Of a stretch of DNA of 64,000 nucleotides, positions 10,560 through 21,315 are shown one piece after another. The number at the start of each line of letters is the position of its first letter. Position 1 is the stretch's first letter. The notes below the pieces were generated by a model that saw nothing but the letters and a program-made list of their open reading frames with translations, searched no databases and was not told the DNA's origin. The position numbers were made by a program, and so were the translations under genes. Source of the DNA: Lunularia cruciata (taxonomy: Eukaryota > Streptophyta > Marchantiopsida > Lunulariales > Lunulariaceae); contig OX419757.1 in assembly GCA_948567375.1 (NCBI GenBank), positions 52,080,001-52,144,000 of the forward strand. Direction: 5' to 3'.

Positions 10560-11540
10560 AAGGGAGTATGTCTATTGGAGTTGTTTGGTAGGATTAGCAT
10601 TGGACTAGTTACGATACTACACTCAAGTATATGAGTACAAATGTACTTGTATGTGGAGAGAGATGAAATATCTGTGTGAGTCTCTCTACATTATGTGGCA
10701 TACTTGGCCAATTGCTATCATAAGTAATTATTCATGTAAACAATCAATGTTTACCAATAGACCCTACAAATAGACATTTCCTTGTTGGGAGTGCAAGATT
10801 TGGAGAGATATGGTCCCATTCCTTTTGTGATTTTTGGATGGCTATGTTAGGGAAATACTTGTGTTGGCCAAGGTCAGGGTCTACAAGATTCTCATTTTGA
10901 TTTGTTTTAAAGGATATTACATAGACTACAACATCTCCAAGTTCATCAGTTTGTTTCTCTAGCCTAACTTTTGAAGGCCATCCTTTTGATGGGTGATTCT
11001 TGTACACGAGTGGTGGCAAGTACACATCATGTCCATTCTTGGATGGGACCTACCATGTTGTTGGATGCAACCAAAGTGAGATCACGGGCTCATCATCTTT
11101 GTCTTTGATAGATAAAACTCTTACTTAGAGAGGTTTTACAATGTGTTTATGATGGGATTCAACGCGTAGACCATCTTATTGTTGATAGCATTTTGGATGT
11201 TGGGTGCCAATCTCAAACAATGGTAGTGGCTGATAGGTCATCTATGGCAGTGGTGAACCTTGTTGGACAACCCAAAGCTAATTTACCCACACTTATGAGT
11301 TTCCTAAGCTCCCATGCTTTTCAAGAGCAAGGTCTTGGAATTATTTGAAACTCATAGTTGTAGCAATTGGGGGAGCCTAACTTCAATGAAAGGGAGCAGA
11401 TGATGGGTTTTTATACTAGTATTATTATGATTACAATAGTTTTAGAGGCATCCAAGCATCAAGTGTTAAGTTAGGCTATGGACCTGAATTATTTGATCTG
11501 GATTGTGAGTCTTGGCTTGGCAAAGCATCATAGTATGCAC
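10560..11540 (+). pseudogene. C5-cytosine DNA methyltransferase domain inside element B Pol
   Basis: One reading frame from about 10,566 to 11,349, plus continuation to 11,540, shows the motif order of C5-cytosine methyltransferases. The S-adenosylmethionine-binding motif I reads CLLELFGRISIGL (10,569 on) and motif II reads YLYVERDE (10,634 on). Motif IV reads FVIFGWLC, stop, GN at 10,825-10,856, where the catalytic P-C-Q is now L-C-stop; the cysteine at 10,845-10,847 remains. GQGQGLQD follows. Motif VI reads LLKAILLMGDS where ENV is expected. A motif VIII-like SRAHHLCL follows, then a short target-recognition-like stretch. The closing motifs are EREQMMGF (11,390 on) and LS, stop, AMDLN (11,468 on). 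About nine stops make it dead. It lies between protease and RT of the element. DNA methyltransferase domains in Gypsy retrotransposons are known in some dinoflagellates and charophyte algae. That this copy belongs to a related lineage is inference. Confidence 0.8.
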
Positions 11541-11985
11541 TTGATAGGCATAAGCACTTGCATACATGTGAGCTATTTGCCTATCAAGACAATTTAGGCA
11601 CATGTTGGAGGCAATGGACTAAGTAGACAAGGTATTATTGGGACATAACCAATGGCTACTAGTAAGAGTAGTCTACTTGAGGTCCATCCAAGTGAGCGTG
11701 GTCTACTTGGGTTACACCCTTGGTCTACTTGGGATGCAACTAGATGAAATATGGAGCTTGCAACCAAAGTAGAGGGAATTTTCCATAGTGAGATTAGGGA
11801 CTCTAGTGGTTGAGGGTAAGATATTACTACTCCAAAGGGCCACGTATGGTAGCTAGTCAGTGCATCTTCCACTCCTACATCAGTTATAGGGGATACTTGG
11901 GAGCCAAACATTCCCAAGCTTATAGGAGGGGAAAGAGAGAGTTTGGAGGTTCTTGAGGAGTTACACAAGTTGTTTTACCTTCAAT
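11541..11985 (+). other. Element B linker between methyltransferase and RT
   Basis: Broken reading frames without a recognisable domain. The sequence TWEPNIPKLIGGEREF near 11,898-11,945 and the LPSI/RIWMLGKD region lead into the RT. A linker of this sort usually precedes the RT fingers in Pol. Confidence 0.4.
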
Positions 11986-12800
11986 ATGAAGGATTTGGAT
12001 GCTTGGAAAGGACCTAGCATTGGATTGAGCTTACTAGTGATACACCAATTTTTTGATATCACTAGATATAATGACTTGGAGAGAGCATTGATTCAAAGCC
12101 AAAGTAGAGACCTTTTTGAGGTAGGTTTGGTGGAGATTTCACATGGAAAGTATATTTTGGCAATAGTGATGCTAGCCAAGAAGGATATGCATAGAAACTA
12201 CATAGATAGGCAGTTGTGAGGAGATTACCATAATTGTAACCAATCGATTAGGGCTTATCAATATTCCATGCCTACACCAAAGGTGATCTTTGATGCAATT
12301 AAGTATGCAAAGGTCTTCAATACTTTGGATCTTTGAGCAGGATATTATCAATTGCCAATCAAGGAAGAAGATAAGTCCAAGACAATTAAGAAGAAGGAGG
12401 ACAAGTCCAAGATTAACATTTTGAGCTATTGATCCTCATGGCAAGGATATATTATATTAGTGGAAGTTCTTACCATTTGAGTTAAAGAATGCTCTTGCCA
12501 AGTTCTAGAGGATCATGGATAGGATCCTAGTAGGATTGGATTTTGCTTGGTGCTATATTGATGACATTTTGGTCTATAGCACTACTATGGAGGAGCATGA
12601 GAGACATTAGTTGGATGTGTTTGAGATGTTGAGATCTAAGAGACTCAAATTACATCCTAGGATAGGTAGATTCTTCCACAAGCAAGTTGAGTATTTGGGT
12701 CACATTATCTACCTTGGAGGACTTGGTGTTTAGCAAACCAAGGAAGAGGGTATTGCACATATTCCTTAGCTTATGGAGGTGAGTAGAGTGTGAGTATTCC
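11986..12800 (+). pseudogene. Element B reverse transcriptase
   Basis: RT fingers and palm are recognisable on the + strand: VEISHGKYILAIVMLAKKD (12,131 on), then a GDY segment, YSMPTPKVIFDAIKYAKVF, and TLDL, stop, AGYYQLPI. The catalytic motif reads FAWCYIDDILVYS at about 12,542-12,580. RLKLHP and YLGHII follow. The YIDD aspartates are intact but many stops and at least one insertion interrupt the frame. The segment KSKTIKKKEDKSKINIL contains a short internal duplication (the words GACAAGTCCAAGA and GATAAGTCCAAGA both occur). Confidence 0.8.
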
Positions 12801-13350
12801 TTGGGTTGGAAAACTTCTATCATAAATATGTTAGAGGATTTAATGCCATTGCCTAAGCCTTGAAAAAATTGGTCAAGCTTACATAAGAGTGGTATTGGGA
12901 AGATGAGCAAGAGAGAGCTTTTATATAGCTCAAGGAGAGGTTGACAATTTCCCCTATTCTTAGGAGAGCAATCAAAGAATGACCATTCTAAGTTCATATT
13001 GATTGGAGTATTTTGGGGCTTGGAGTAGTGCTCACCCAACATGATGATAAGGGGAAGGGGTTTGTGGTGGCATATGCTAGTTGCTCCAACAACTCAACAA
13101 AGGCAAAATATAGTTCATATGAGGGAGAGTGTTTGGTGGTAGTATGGGCAGTAGCACATTTTTTATGTTACTTATTTGGTAACCCATTCACTCTCATCAT
13201 TGATCATCAACCATTGAAGTGGTTGATGGAGTCCGACAAGCTTTCAAGGAAGCTTGCATGATGTGCATTGATTTTATAGGAGTATGATTTCACAATTATT
13301 CACAAACATGGAGTGGTGAACTATGATATTGATGGGCTGAGTAGAAACCC
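12801..13350 (+). pseudogene. Element B RT thumb and RNase H
   Basis: The thumb reads FLGLENFYHKYVRGFNAIA. The RNase H domain is readable without a stop from 13,013 to 13,260: GLGVVLTQHDDKGKGF, then YSSYEGECLVVVWAVAHF (with the catalytic glutamate), then FTLIIDHQPLKWLMESDKL (with the aspartate). After one stop it continues EYDFTIIHKHGVVN and DGLSRNP. The YEGECL and DHQPLKWLMESDKL forms are characteristic of this Gypsy lineage and differ from element A's RNase H (KDHKPLVYL), which separates the two elements. Confidence 0.82.
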
Positions 13351-13729
13351 ATGTCCCAACCAGTAGGATCAAACCAGAGCACATTGGCATGGTGAGATAG
13401 ATGAGGAGATGGTGCAAGGTTGGTATGCATCTACCTTTCTATGTATATTCTTTGACCTTGGTGGTGTCTCTCTCAGCTCATACATGAGGATTTGTTGAGG
13501 TCATAGATCTGAACAATGGAGATATTGATATAGGTCAGTAAGATATTCATGATGATATCTTAGTGATGGATTATCTTTACATTGGTGTTATGGGTGGCAT
13601 AGTTGGTGCCAAAGAGAGGTATCATGTCCTTTAGTGAGCCAAGAAGTTTAGATTGGTGGGCAAATACCTTCTTCATATATAAGAGGATGGTAGAGTATGA
13701 GTAGTACCACATCCATCTCAAAGACCATA
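13351..13729 (+). other. Element B spacer between RNase H and integrase
   Basis: A decayed spacer with short reading frames. No domain recognised. Confidence 0.4.
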
Positions 13730-13998
13730 GTTTGCATGTCATGGTCATAAGGAGCTAGTACATTTTGGAGTAAAACGTACATATAGCTTACTCTAGAGTC
13801 ATTATTGGTGACAAGGTATGAAAACCAATGTATAATATTTTTTTGCTAGATGTGTGGTTTGTGATCAAGTTAGAGCATCATTTGATGCTCCTATGTCGCA
13901 ATTACACTCATTACCTATCATGGGATTGGATTACCATTGGACTTTGGACTTTTTTGGACCTTTACTATTGATTGTGAGACATCATTGGTATATTTAGA
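13730..13998 (+). pseudogene. Element B integrase, N-terminal half
   Basis: The zinc-binding H2C2 domain reads HKELVHFGVKRTYSLL, then YWWQGM, then CVVCDQVRASFDAP. The start of the DDE core follows: LDYHWTLDFFGPLLL, then RHHWYI. The first catalytic aspartate (in LDFFG) is present. The match ends abruptly near 13,998. The sequence that would continue it (MVEHFSKWIEL...) is found on the - strand at 3,385-2,390. Confidence 0.75.
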
Positions 13999-14945
13999 TC
14001 CATAGATCATAGGAGTTGAATGATATAAAGGCATCACCAACAACCAAGGACTCACTTTTTGAGATGGTAAATTATGGATCCCAAATGCCCTAGAATTATG
14101 CACCACCATCTTAGTATAATATCATGATTCTGCCATTGTAGGTCATGTCGTAGTGGACAAGACCTTAGATGCAGTCCAATGCCATTACTATTGGCCCAAG
14201 ATGAGCAACGATGTGATGAAATACATTTGGAGCTACCTAATTTGTCAAAAAAACAAAGCCTCTAATCAAGCTCCTATAAGAATCCTGCAACTCCTCCCTA
14301 CTCCTACACAACATTGGGAATAGGTGAGTATGGATCTAGTCTTTGAATTGCCCAAGACCACCTCAAGGTTTGACTCCATCGTAATATTTGTTGATTGACT
14401 TAGCAAAATGATTCATGTATGCCCTAGCACCAAGGATGTGACAGCTCCAAAACTAGCTTAGTTGTACTTAGAGATGCAATCTTCTCTCACCATGGCTAAT
14501 CTTGAGTGCTCATCATTGATAGAAGCACTCAATTTACTAGTCTATTTTGGAGAATACTTTTTGGTTTCTTCAAAACTAAATTGGCCATATCTATGGCTTA
14601 CCATCCACAGACTGATGGCCAAATAGAGCAGGCTAATTGCACTATTGAAGATATGCTTTGGAGCTTCATCTTAGATGAGCAAGAGAGGTGGGACATGTTA
14701 CTTCCATCGGTGGAATTTGCCTATAACAATTTAGTAAATACCTCCACCCAAGTCACACCATTCTTCTTCATGTATGGCAAGCATCCTTTCACAACTTTGA
14801 GCTTGATGAAGATCCATCTGGTGACTACCAAGGTTGATGTTGAAAACTCTTTTATTTTGAGAATCCAACAAGGCGTGGAGAACACCAAGAACAGGTTGCA
14901 AATTGCTAAAAATTGATAGAAGCAATATGCCGATGCACACCGTAG
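13999..14945 (+). pseudogene. Element A integrase
   Basis: A second, different integrase begins immediately after the element B fragment. Upstream cues read LWIPNALELCTTILV. The H2C2 region reads HDSAIVGHVVVDKTL, then HYYWPKM, then CQKNKAS. The core carries SMDLVFELP and, in the 136-codon open stretch 14,506-14,913, LIIDRSTQFTSLFW, then SMAYHPQTDGQIEQAN, then FAYNN and TPFFFMYGKHP. This open stretch is one of the best preserved pieces of the region. It ends ADAHRRHMEFQVG, the start of the GPF-type tail, and then jumps into LTR sequence at about 14,958, so the end of Pol is deleted. It matches the part missing from element A at 3,385. Confidence 0.82.
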
Positions 14946-14957
14946 GCACATGGAGTT

Positions 14958-15515
14958 CCAGGTGGGTTGGTGATATCTAGAAGGATGGTATACATAATGG
15001 AAAAATTAGATCAGGTAGAGGTATCACCAAAAGAGCACTTCTACTAATATGGAAAAAACCAAAATAGGCTTGAAAACTTCAAAGGCAATTTTGGAGGCCT
15101 AAATGGATGAATTAGGCCTCAAAAATATGCACATTCCCCCATCTCCCCAATAAGGAAAAGGTTATCCTATCCCTCCCCCTTGGTTTGTCTCACCAAGAGC
15201 TTTCCAACAATACCTCACTCATGCAATCTGGAGATTCTTATAGAAAGATTCCCTAAAGATTCCTTCTACTCAAAGAAGGTTTGATCCACTAGATAGGACC
15301 AGAATAGACATGTCACCCATGCATCTAGCTAATCTAAGGGTGGAGCTTGCTGACATGTCACCTATCCATATGCCTAATTCAATGGTGGATCTTTCGTGAA
15401 GGAGATCCTCTTTGACTATATAATAAAGAGAAGGTGCTCCTTTGGGGCATCAAAGTTTGAGTGTGAAATTTATGTTTTATATTTTTTGTTTCTCTACAAT
15501 CCTCAAAATATTATA
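14958..15515 (+). repeat. LTR family A, truncated 3' LTR
   Basis: Homologous to the reverse complement of 7,059-7,802. Shared words include GGCCTAAATGGATGAATTAGG, CCTTGGTTTGTCTCACCAAG, GACATGTCACC and GGTGCTCCTTTGGGGCAT. It ends TATTATA where the intact family ends TATTACA. It retains only one of the two U3 tandem units and starts inside U3, so its 5' part is deleted together with the end of Pol. Confidence 0.8.
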
Positions 15516-16881
15516 GTTATGAACTAAATGGTTAATCAATAGTTATTATTCAACTGAATTAACTCTGGTATCAAATTCCAAATTAGAGTGGATCTCTTTC
15601 TCCATTGGGACTTGAGATACAAGTTGATACCAAGCACCATTTTATGTAAACTTGCTACATATTGTAGTAATATCTCTTATGGAATCCCCAACAAACTTCA
15701 TCATGACAATGGGACTCAAACCATAATAGTAACCACCACAAGTACCCAACCAAGGATCACCATCAAGTGCCACCACCAACTACACACCATTCACTAATGT
15801 AACTCTAATTGTGACAACTACATGAGGGGAAAGGAGGACATCTAACCTACCATCACAACATTTACTCTCACAATATGCAAGTCATCACTTCTTGCCTCTC
15901 CAATTAGAAATATAGGTAGTCTGATTGGTCATCACTCCAACCTCACTATTGAGAGCACACCAAAGCACTAATGCTCTAAAGTCAAGACATGGTGCAAAAA
16001 CAAGAAGTAAAGAATAGAGGAGATCCAATTGTGAAAAATCTAAACAAAACAGTCCATATCATAAATCAACATTGGATTGAATCTACCACTATTTGGAATT
16101 TGATATATTAAGAGTGTCTATCTACTCTTAAGCTACCAAGATCACCAAAGATGGGATCAAATTGCCTCTCCTAGCCAAAGCTATATATGTATAGGTATTA
16201 GTCAACCAATCATTAGGATAACAAGTAAAGTGGACCAATTGGCTAGGGCATTAATCTAGGAATCAAGGATTTGGAGTTCAAACCTTCCTGCACATAATCT
16301 AGAAAGGTGGGCATATTTTGCCAAACAAACCAAAAACTACCAAACATATATCTAAATTACCTTCATCAACTTGAGCACTAGCTAGGGCAATTCAGGCAAG
16401 CTCCAACTCTAGATAACCTTTGCCAACTTGACCTTTGAATTTAGAAAACCTCTTCCAATCTAACACACCTCTTCTATAGTTGTCTAACTACCAAATCCTC
16501 CACTAACTATCAACTTGAGCACATTGAAGAGGATGCGCTTCTCCAAAGTGCTAACTAAGGGGATGGGTTCCCAAATCCACTTCCAATTTTACACTTTGGG
16601 CTCAATTCACACCAAATTGACCTTGATTTCACCTTTTAGGTTCAAATCAAACACCCATTGTCTCAAATTCACTCAATCCTCAAAAAAAATTGCCACTACT
16701 TTTGCACACCGTTTGCCCCATTGCCAAATTTATATCAACTCAAATAGAGCTTCCACACACAATCACTCTCAAGAAAATCTAGGATCATGTTTGGATGTAC
16801 CAACAATCAACCAAGATTGGAAATACCACCAAGGCCCTCAATTCTTACACTTGATTTCCTCCAGGACTCTTACTTCTCTAA
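15516..16881 (-). other. Probable 5' leader of element B
   Basis: About 1.4 kb without recognisable coding sequence in either strand. The ORF at 16,515-16,886 is not recognisable as a protein. Under the inversion model this stretch lies between B's 5' LTR and the insertion point of element A, so it would be B's untranslated leader. I could not locate a convincing primer-binding site next to the LTR. Confidence 0.4.
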
Positions 16882-17334
16882 TGTAATCAATTCATTCTTC
16901 CACTCGAATCACACTCAAATCAGATTTGTACTCAATCCTTCATTCAAAAATCTGCCAACAATTGAATATTGATTCCAATCAAGCCACACCAACTCTAGCT
17001 AAGAGACTCAAGTAACACTCACCGGCCTCTATCCACCATAGCAAAGAACTTGAAGGCTCAACATCAAAGAAGTGAGCTCTCTAGATCTACAACACTTTGA
17101 AAGTATACCCCTTTGCTTGACCTAGGTCTCTAGCCCTAACTATGCCAGTAATAACACATCCAATAGTTTGAATTGTACAAGTAACAGTGGGTCTCACCAT
17201 ATGATCAATAGCCCTAACATGAAATCCAACCGCCAACAAGTAGTCCATAAGTAGTTACCAAAATAACTATGATTGACAACACTACCACTCTAGCATCCAA
17301 GCAAACTAGCTTTGGCATTACAAATATCATGACA
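16882..17334 (-). repeat. LTR-like repeat of element B, right copy (5' LTR)
   Basis: Direct repeat of 1,667-2,115 with several long identical words, including CTCTAGCTAAGAGACTC, TGAAGGCTCAACAT and CAACAAGTAGTCCATAAGTA. On the - strand it begins TGTCATGATATTTG, directly after MULE transposase coding sequence (…LLMDPTL) and the bases AACTT. The same five bases precede the resumed MULE sequence at the far end, which is consistent with a target-site duplication. Confidence 0.68.
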
Positions 17335-17960
17335 AAGTTGGGTCCATAAGAAGAACAATTAGAAACTCTCTGGCTAGTGCAAGTACCGGGAGTGGTGCAA
17401 AAAAGTAAGAGACTAGTAAGTTGCACATTCATGTAATATGCATAGTATGGAAAATGCTTTCTTCTTGGAGCATATCCAAGGCTTCAATTAGTGTTCTCCC
17501 TACTAATTGCATGTTCTATTCCATTTCCTTTGCCTTGTATATGTCCTTGGTTGTCAAGCTAATATTGGGCTGCCATTGACAAAGAGTTCTCCACACTACT
17601 TTTGGAGATGCTCTTGCACTTAACATCTCCTTAATTGTGCCAAGGTTTTCTTTTGATAAAATGCAAGCTCAAGGATATGTTACATCTTCATCAATAACAT
17701 TGTGGTTGTGCAAGCCATTATTTACTAAAACAAAACATTTTTGGCCACTTGTTTCTTGTTGAATGACAACATGGACAATTAAGTGCTCATATGCTTAATT
17801 TTTATTTACTTTTTTTTTCATGAGGTACATGCATTTGTTCTTGTACTCTTGTCCATGTGCTCAATACAACCATACTTTCCGTACATCCCTTCTCTTTGAC
17901 AATGTGCTACATAAATTACTTCTTCTAAATCCATGAGCTAAAGCATGGTTCTAAATAGCA
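17335..17960 (-). pseudogene. MULE/FAR1-like transposase, N-terminal part
   Basis: Read on the - strand from about 17,800 down, it carries NNGLHNHNVIDED (the FAR1/WRKY-like zinc-finger end), then LSARASPKVVWRTLCQ, then ISLTTKDIYKAKE, then LVGRTLIEALDMLQEES, and ends VLLMDPTL. The last block is the region just before the transposase's first catalytic motif (usually LLMDCTYKTN). It breaks exactly where the LTR-like repeat of element B begins. The remainder is at 850-1,560. Confidence 0.75.
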
Positions 17961-20900
17961 ACTTGTGCTTTTGCAAGTGAACTATACACCTACTCTTGTG
18001 GAGGTTGTAGATTGTTCAAAGTTGAAATTATTACCAATTATACAAGTTGTAGATTGTTTGAAGATGAAGTTGGCCTAGTTCTATTGAAGATATCCGGTTT
18101 GGTTGTCACAATCAAGTGTAAACCAAGTGCCACTTTTTAAGGAAAAAGGAGAAAATAAAGAAAATAAAAGCTTTATCTAGCTAAGATTGCCATAAATGAA
18201 ACTTGCAAGCAAACTACTCTTGCTTTGAAAGAACCCGTTAACTCCATCCAATAGAGCTCTAGCTACAATTGGTGTGACCACCATTGCTATTGACTTTGAA
18301 GAGTACAAAATAAAACAAGGAAGTTGTACAAGCCATACCAGAATAGTACAATGTACTACTATTGATTAGGATAAGAAGTTGATCCCAAACAAAACCCCTA
18401 CTACAACTTCTGATAGTGGTAAAATCAAGAAATTTTTGCTTCCATAAGTTTGAAAAGCTTCAGTTCCTCTACCACAGTGCACTAGAAGTTCTTGAGATCA
18501 AACTTCTCAGTTTTTAATCTCTCTATTCATCCTAAGAACACCCTAATTGTAGTCCTAGTACTATATATAATCAAATGTGTAAATAGAGATGAAGACAATG
18601 TCCATCTAGTGAGTAGATAATGAGATTATCTTTCTTTGAAGTATTACAACTATATCTAATAAAGTATAAATTTGCAAAAGGTTAGATTGGATATCTTTTG
18701 AAGGCTTTCATCTTGATCCACTTTTACAACTATACTTGAACAGGATCTATTCTATTTTATGTACATCTTGATTTGTGAACACTCTCATAAACAAGTTCCA
18801 CAACCCGAATGATGAGATGAGGCTTGGATGCCAATGCACAAATATTGTGGATAGCCTTACCTTTGCAACCTGGGCTGCCCTACTTGATGGTCATCTTGTT
18901 GTGCTCATTCAAGTGATAGTGAAGGCATTCTAATACTCTGATAGGTTGGGTCTACACTCACTTTTCATTTTCTTACACAACTTCTAGCTAAATTCTTTTG
19001 AGAGAATTGGTCACAAGCTAGTAGGACACTACCTTCTCTACCTTAGATCCATTATTGTATGACATATATTTCCTGATTAAGCTTTTCTATAGTATCAACT
19101 TCAAGCTGAGTTCATATAAGGTTATCTCATATGAGCCTTGTTGTTCTCAACCATCCTTTTTACTTCTCAAGGTGCTTAGTTTTCCTACTAGTGTTGTGTG
19201 TAGTTTTGCTTAATGAGTTAGTGGATCATATTTAAATGGATGTCTATCAAGGATTTCATCACCAAGACCTCAAAAGTTAAGCAAGTCTTTTTGGCATGTG
19301 GTACTAAGGGGTGATTAGGAATACTAAATATTGATATTAACTTCAATAAATAAGATTGAGTGCTAATCAACCCACCAAACTATCTTGCCATCATGTGTTG
19401 AAGCTCTAGAGATACCAAACAATGTGGAAGATGGAGAACTATACTATGGTGCATTGATGATGATTACATGGCATTACCAAGCTACCAAAAAATTACATGC
19501 GTCATTTAAGCCAACTTGAGTTGATGGTACAAGTTAGGATAGAAAATTGGCACTCAAGATATGGGTGGGACTAAATTAAGTTTTAGGTCTTAACACCAAA
19601 AGTATACTTCAAATCTGAGCAAACCCCAACGTTGCGGTTCTCAAGTCACTAAGAGCCAAACATGGGTATGGAAGTAGTAATTGAAAAATCTGAAGCTTTC
19701 AGTGATCATCATATGTACTACCTTCAAGTTAGCTTAGAAACTACATACTAACCAGAGAAATTGACTAGAAATATGAGTAGATTAGAAAAATTCACCAGAC
19801 TCTGCCCATTATGATAGCTAGATAAATGAGTAAAATAGAGGTTGAACTAGCAATGATTCCACTTTGGACACAATTCAGATGAAATGTATACCTCAAAGTC
19901 TTCAGAGTTGCTACTTTGATTCCATGAAAAAATGCAATTTTGTAGTAATCCAACATCCTCATATTTTAACCAACTACCCATTCAAGATTTCAAGTAACTC
20001 TATCAGTCTAGTTGTCCTTTCAATATCACACACAATAAATTTCTTCTATAGCATAATTAGAACATACGGTAAGGATATGCAATGTGTACATTTGTGACTT
20101 GGATTAAAATCACTAACCTCATTGAGAAGCACAATTTAGATGACAATCTCAGTGCAAGTAGAGGTCCTCATGGGCTCCACTTCTTTTGTTGTATGTCATG
20201 TGCATTGCTCCAAGCAATTAGGTTACACACTATGTAGACTAAAAGAATCTCATAACCAAGTTGCACATTGGATCATAAATTGTGCACAAATCACTTTAGT
20301 AGGGACTTATGAGGGGAAACAAAATATTGACAAGGATAGAAATGGAAATACAATTTTGGAAATGGTGTCAGATAAATGAAGGTAGATACAAAAGTGCAAA
20401 ATGGTCCAATCACATTTGTACACTTTGGCAATGGTGTCAAATTAGTAAATAAGGGTGTCACTCTAGTGGCTCTCATTATTAACATATAACTGATTGAAAG
20501 TATATTAGGTAATAAGATGATCATAATTAGGATATTAAGGATTCACGATAACTTGATACATACTTGGAAGAGAAAATACTACATTTTATAAAGAAAGTAG
20601 TATTGCAAATTTTTAGGTACTATTTATTTATAGTGTGCAATTTTATAGTAATCATGTTTGTAGGGTACATAATTCAAGAGATCTCTTGCCATGATTTTTC
20701 CTTACTTACTTTAACTAATTTAAGGATAAAATGGACCAAATTGCTACTTTGATTATTGGATGAAAACTATATATTGCATAAATTTGTATCTTGTTTATCA
20801 TTCAATACAAAAAATTGGAACAAGAATAAATTTTATTCAACAAAGGAAGAATAAGCTTGTTTATATATAATATGCCATATTTTTTGATTGATGAAAGAAG

Positions 20901-21220
20901 TTGCATGACACATAATAATCAAGAGTATGCAAAAAATACCTTTATATTTGTTAGACCTTCTTGTAAAGTGCCTAACCTATAATCACTTATATTTGGCAAA
21001 CTAAGTTAAATGAGCTTCCAACTATTGTTCATACTTCCTTCCCTCCTACTTCAAAAGTGGAAGACGAGCTAAAAGAACAAAGAGAGCTTGAAACACTTGA
21101 TATTTTGATTTTAGAAAAAATTTGGTAGAACAAAATTTAGAGGCATCCTAATGATTTATGTTTGAAAGATATAATTTCCCTTTAGATAATAAAAGACACA
21201 AATTTTTTGTCTTAGATTGC

Positions 21221-21223
<3 letters not shown>
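17961..21223. other. AT-rich relic DNA, no gene recognised
   Basis: Only short ORFs (for example 19,864-20,097 and 20,140-20,379) with no similarity I recognise. The composition resembles the neighbouring decayed transposons. Confidence 0.45.
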
Positions 21224-21314
<91 letters not shown>

Positions 21315-21315
21315 A
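21224..21315. repeat. (TA)n microsatellite
   Basis: About 90 bp of almost pure alternating TA with a single TG interruption near 21,298. Two overlapping opposite-strand tyrosine/isoleucine ORFs across it are artefacts of the repeat. Confidence 0.97.

Noticed and set aside
15516-15525. 5-bp target duplication for element A
   Set aside because: The outer flanks of the two A LTRs (GTTAT side and AAAAT side) do not match, so no duplication is claimed.
15558-15580. A TGGTATCA primer-binding site on the + strand at ~15,565
   Set aside because: Only the first eight bases match, and no LTR end lies directly before it, so it is probably chance.
16515-16886. A 123-codon + strand ORF as a gene
   Set aside because: No recognisable domain, odd composition, and it runs into the LTR-like repeat within the presumed leader of element B.
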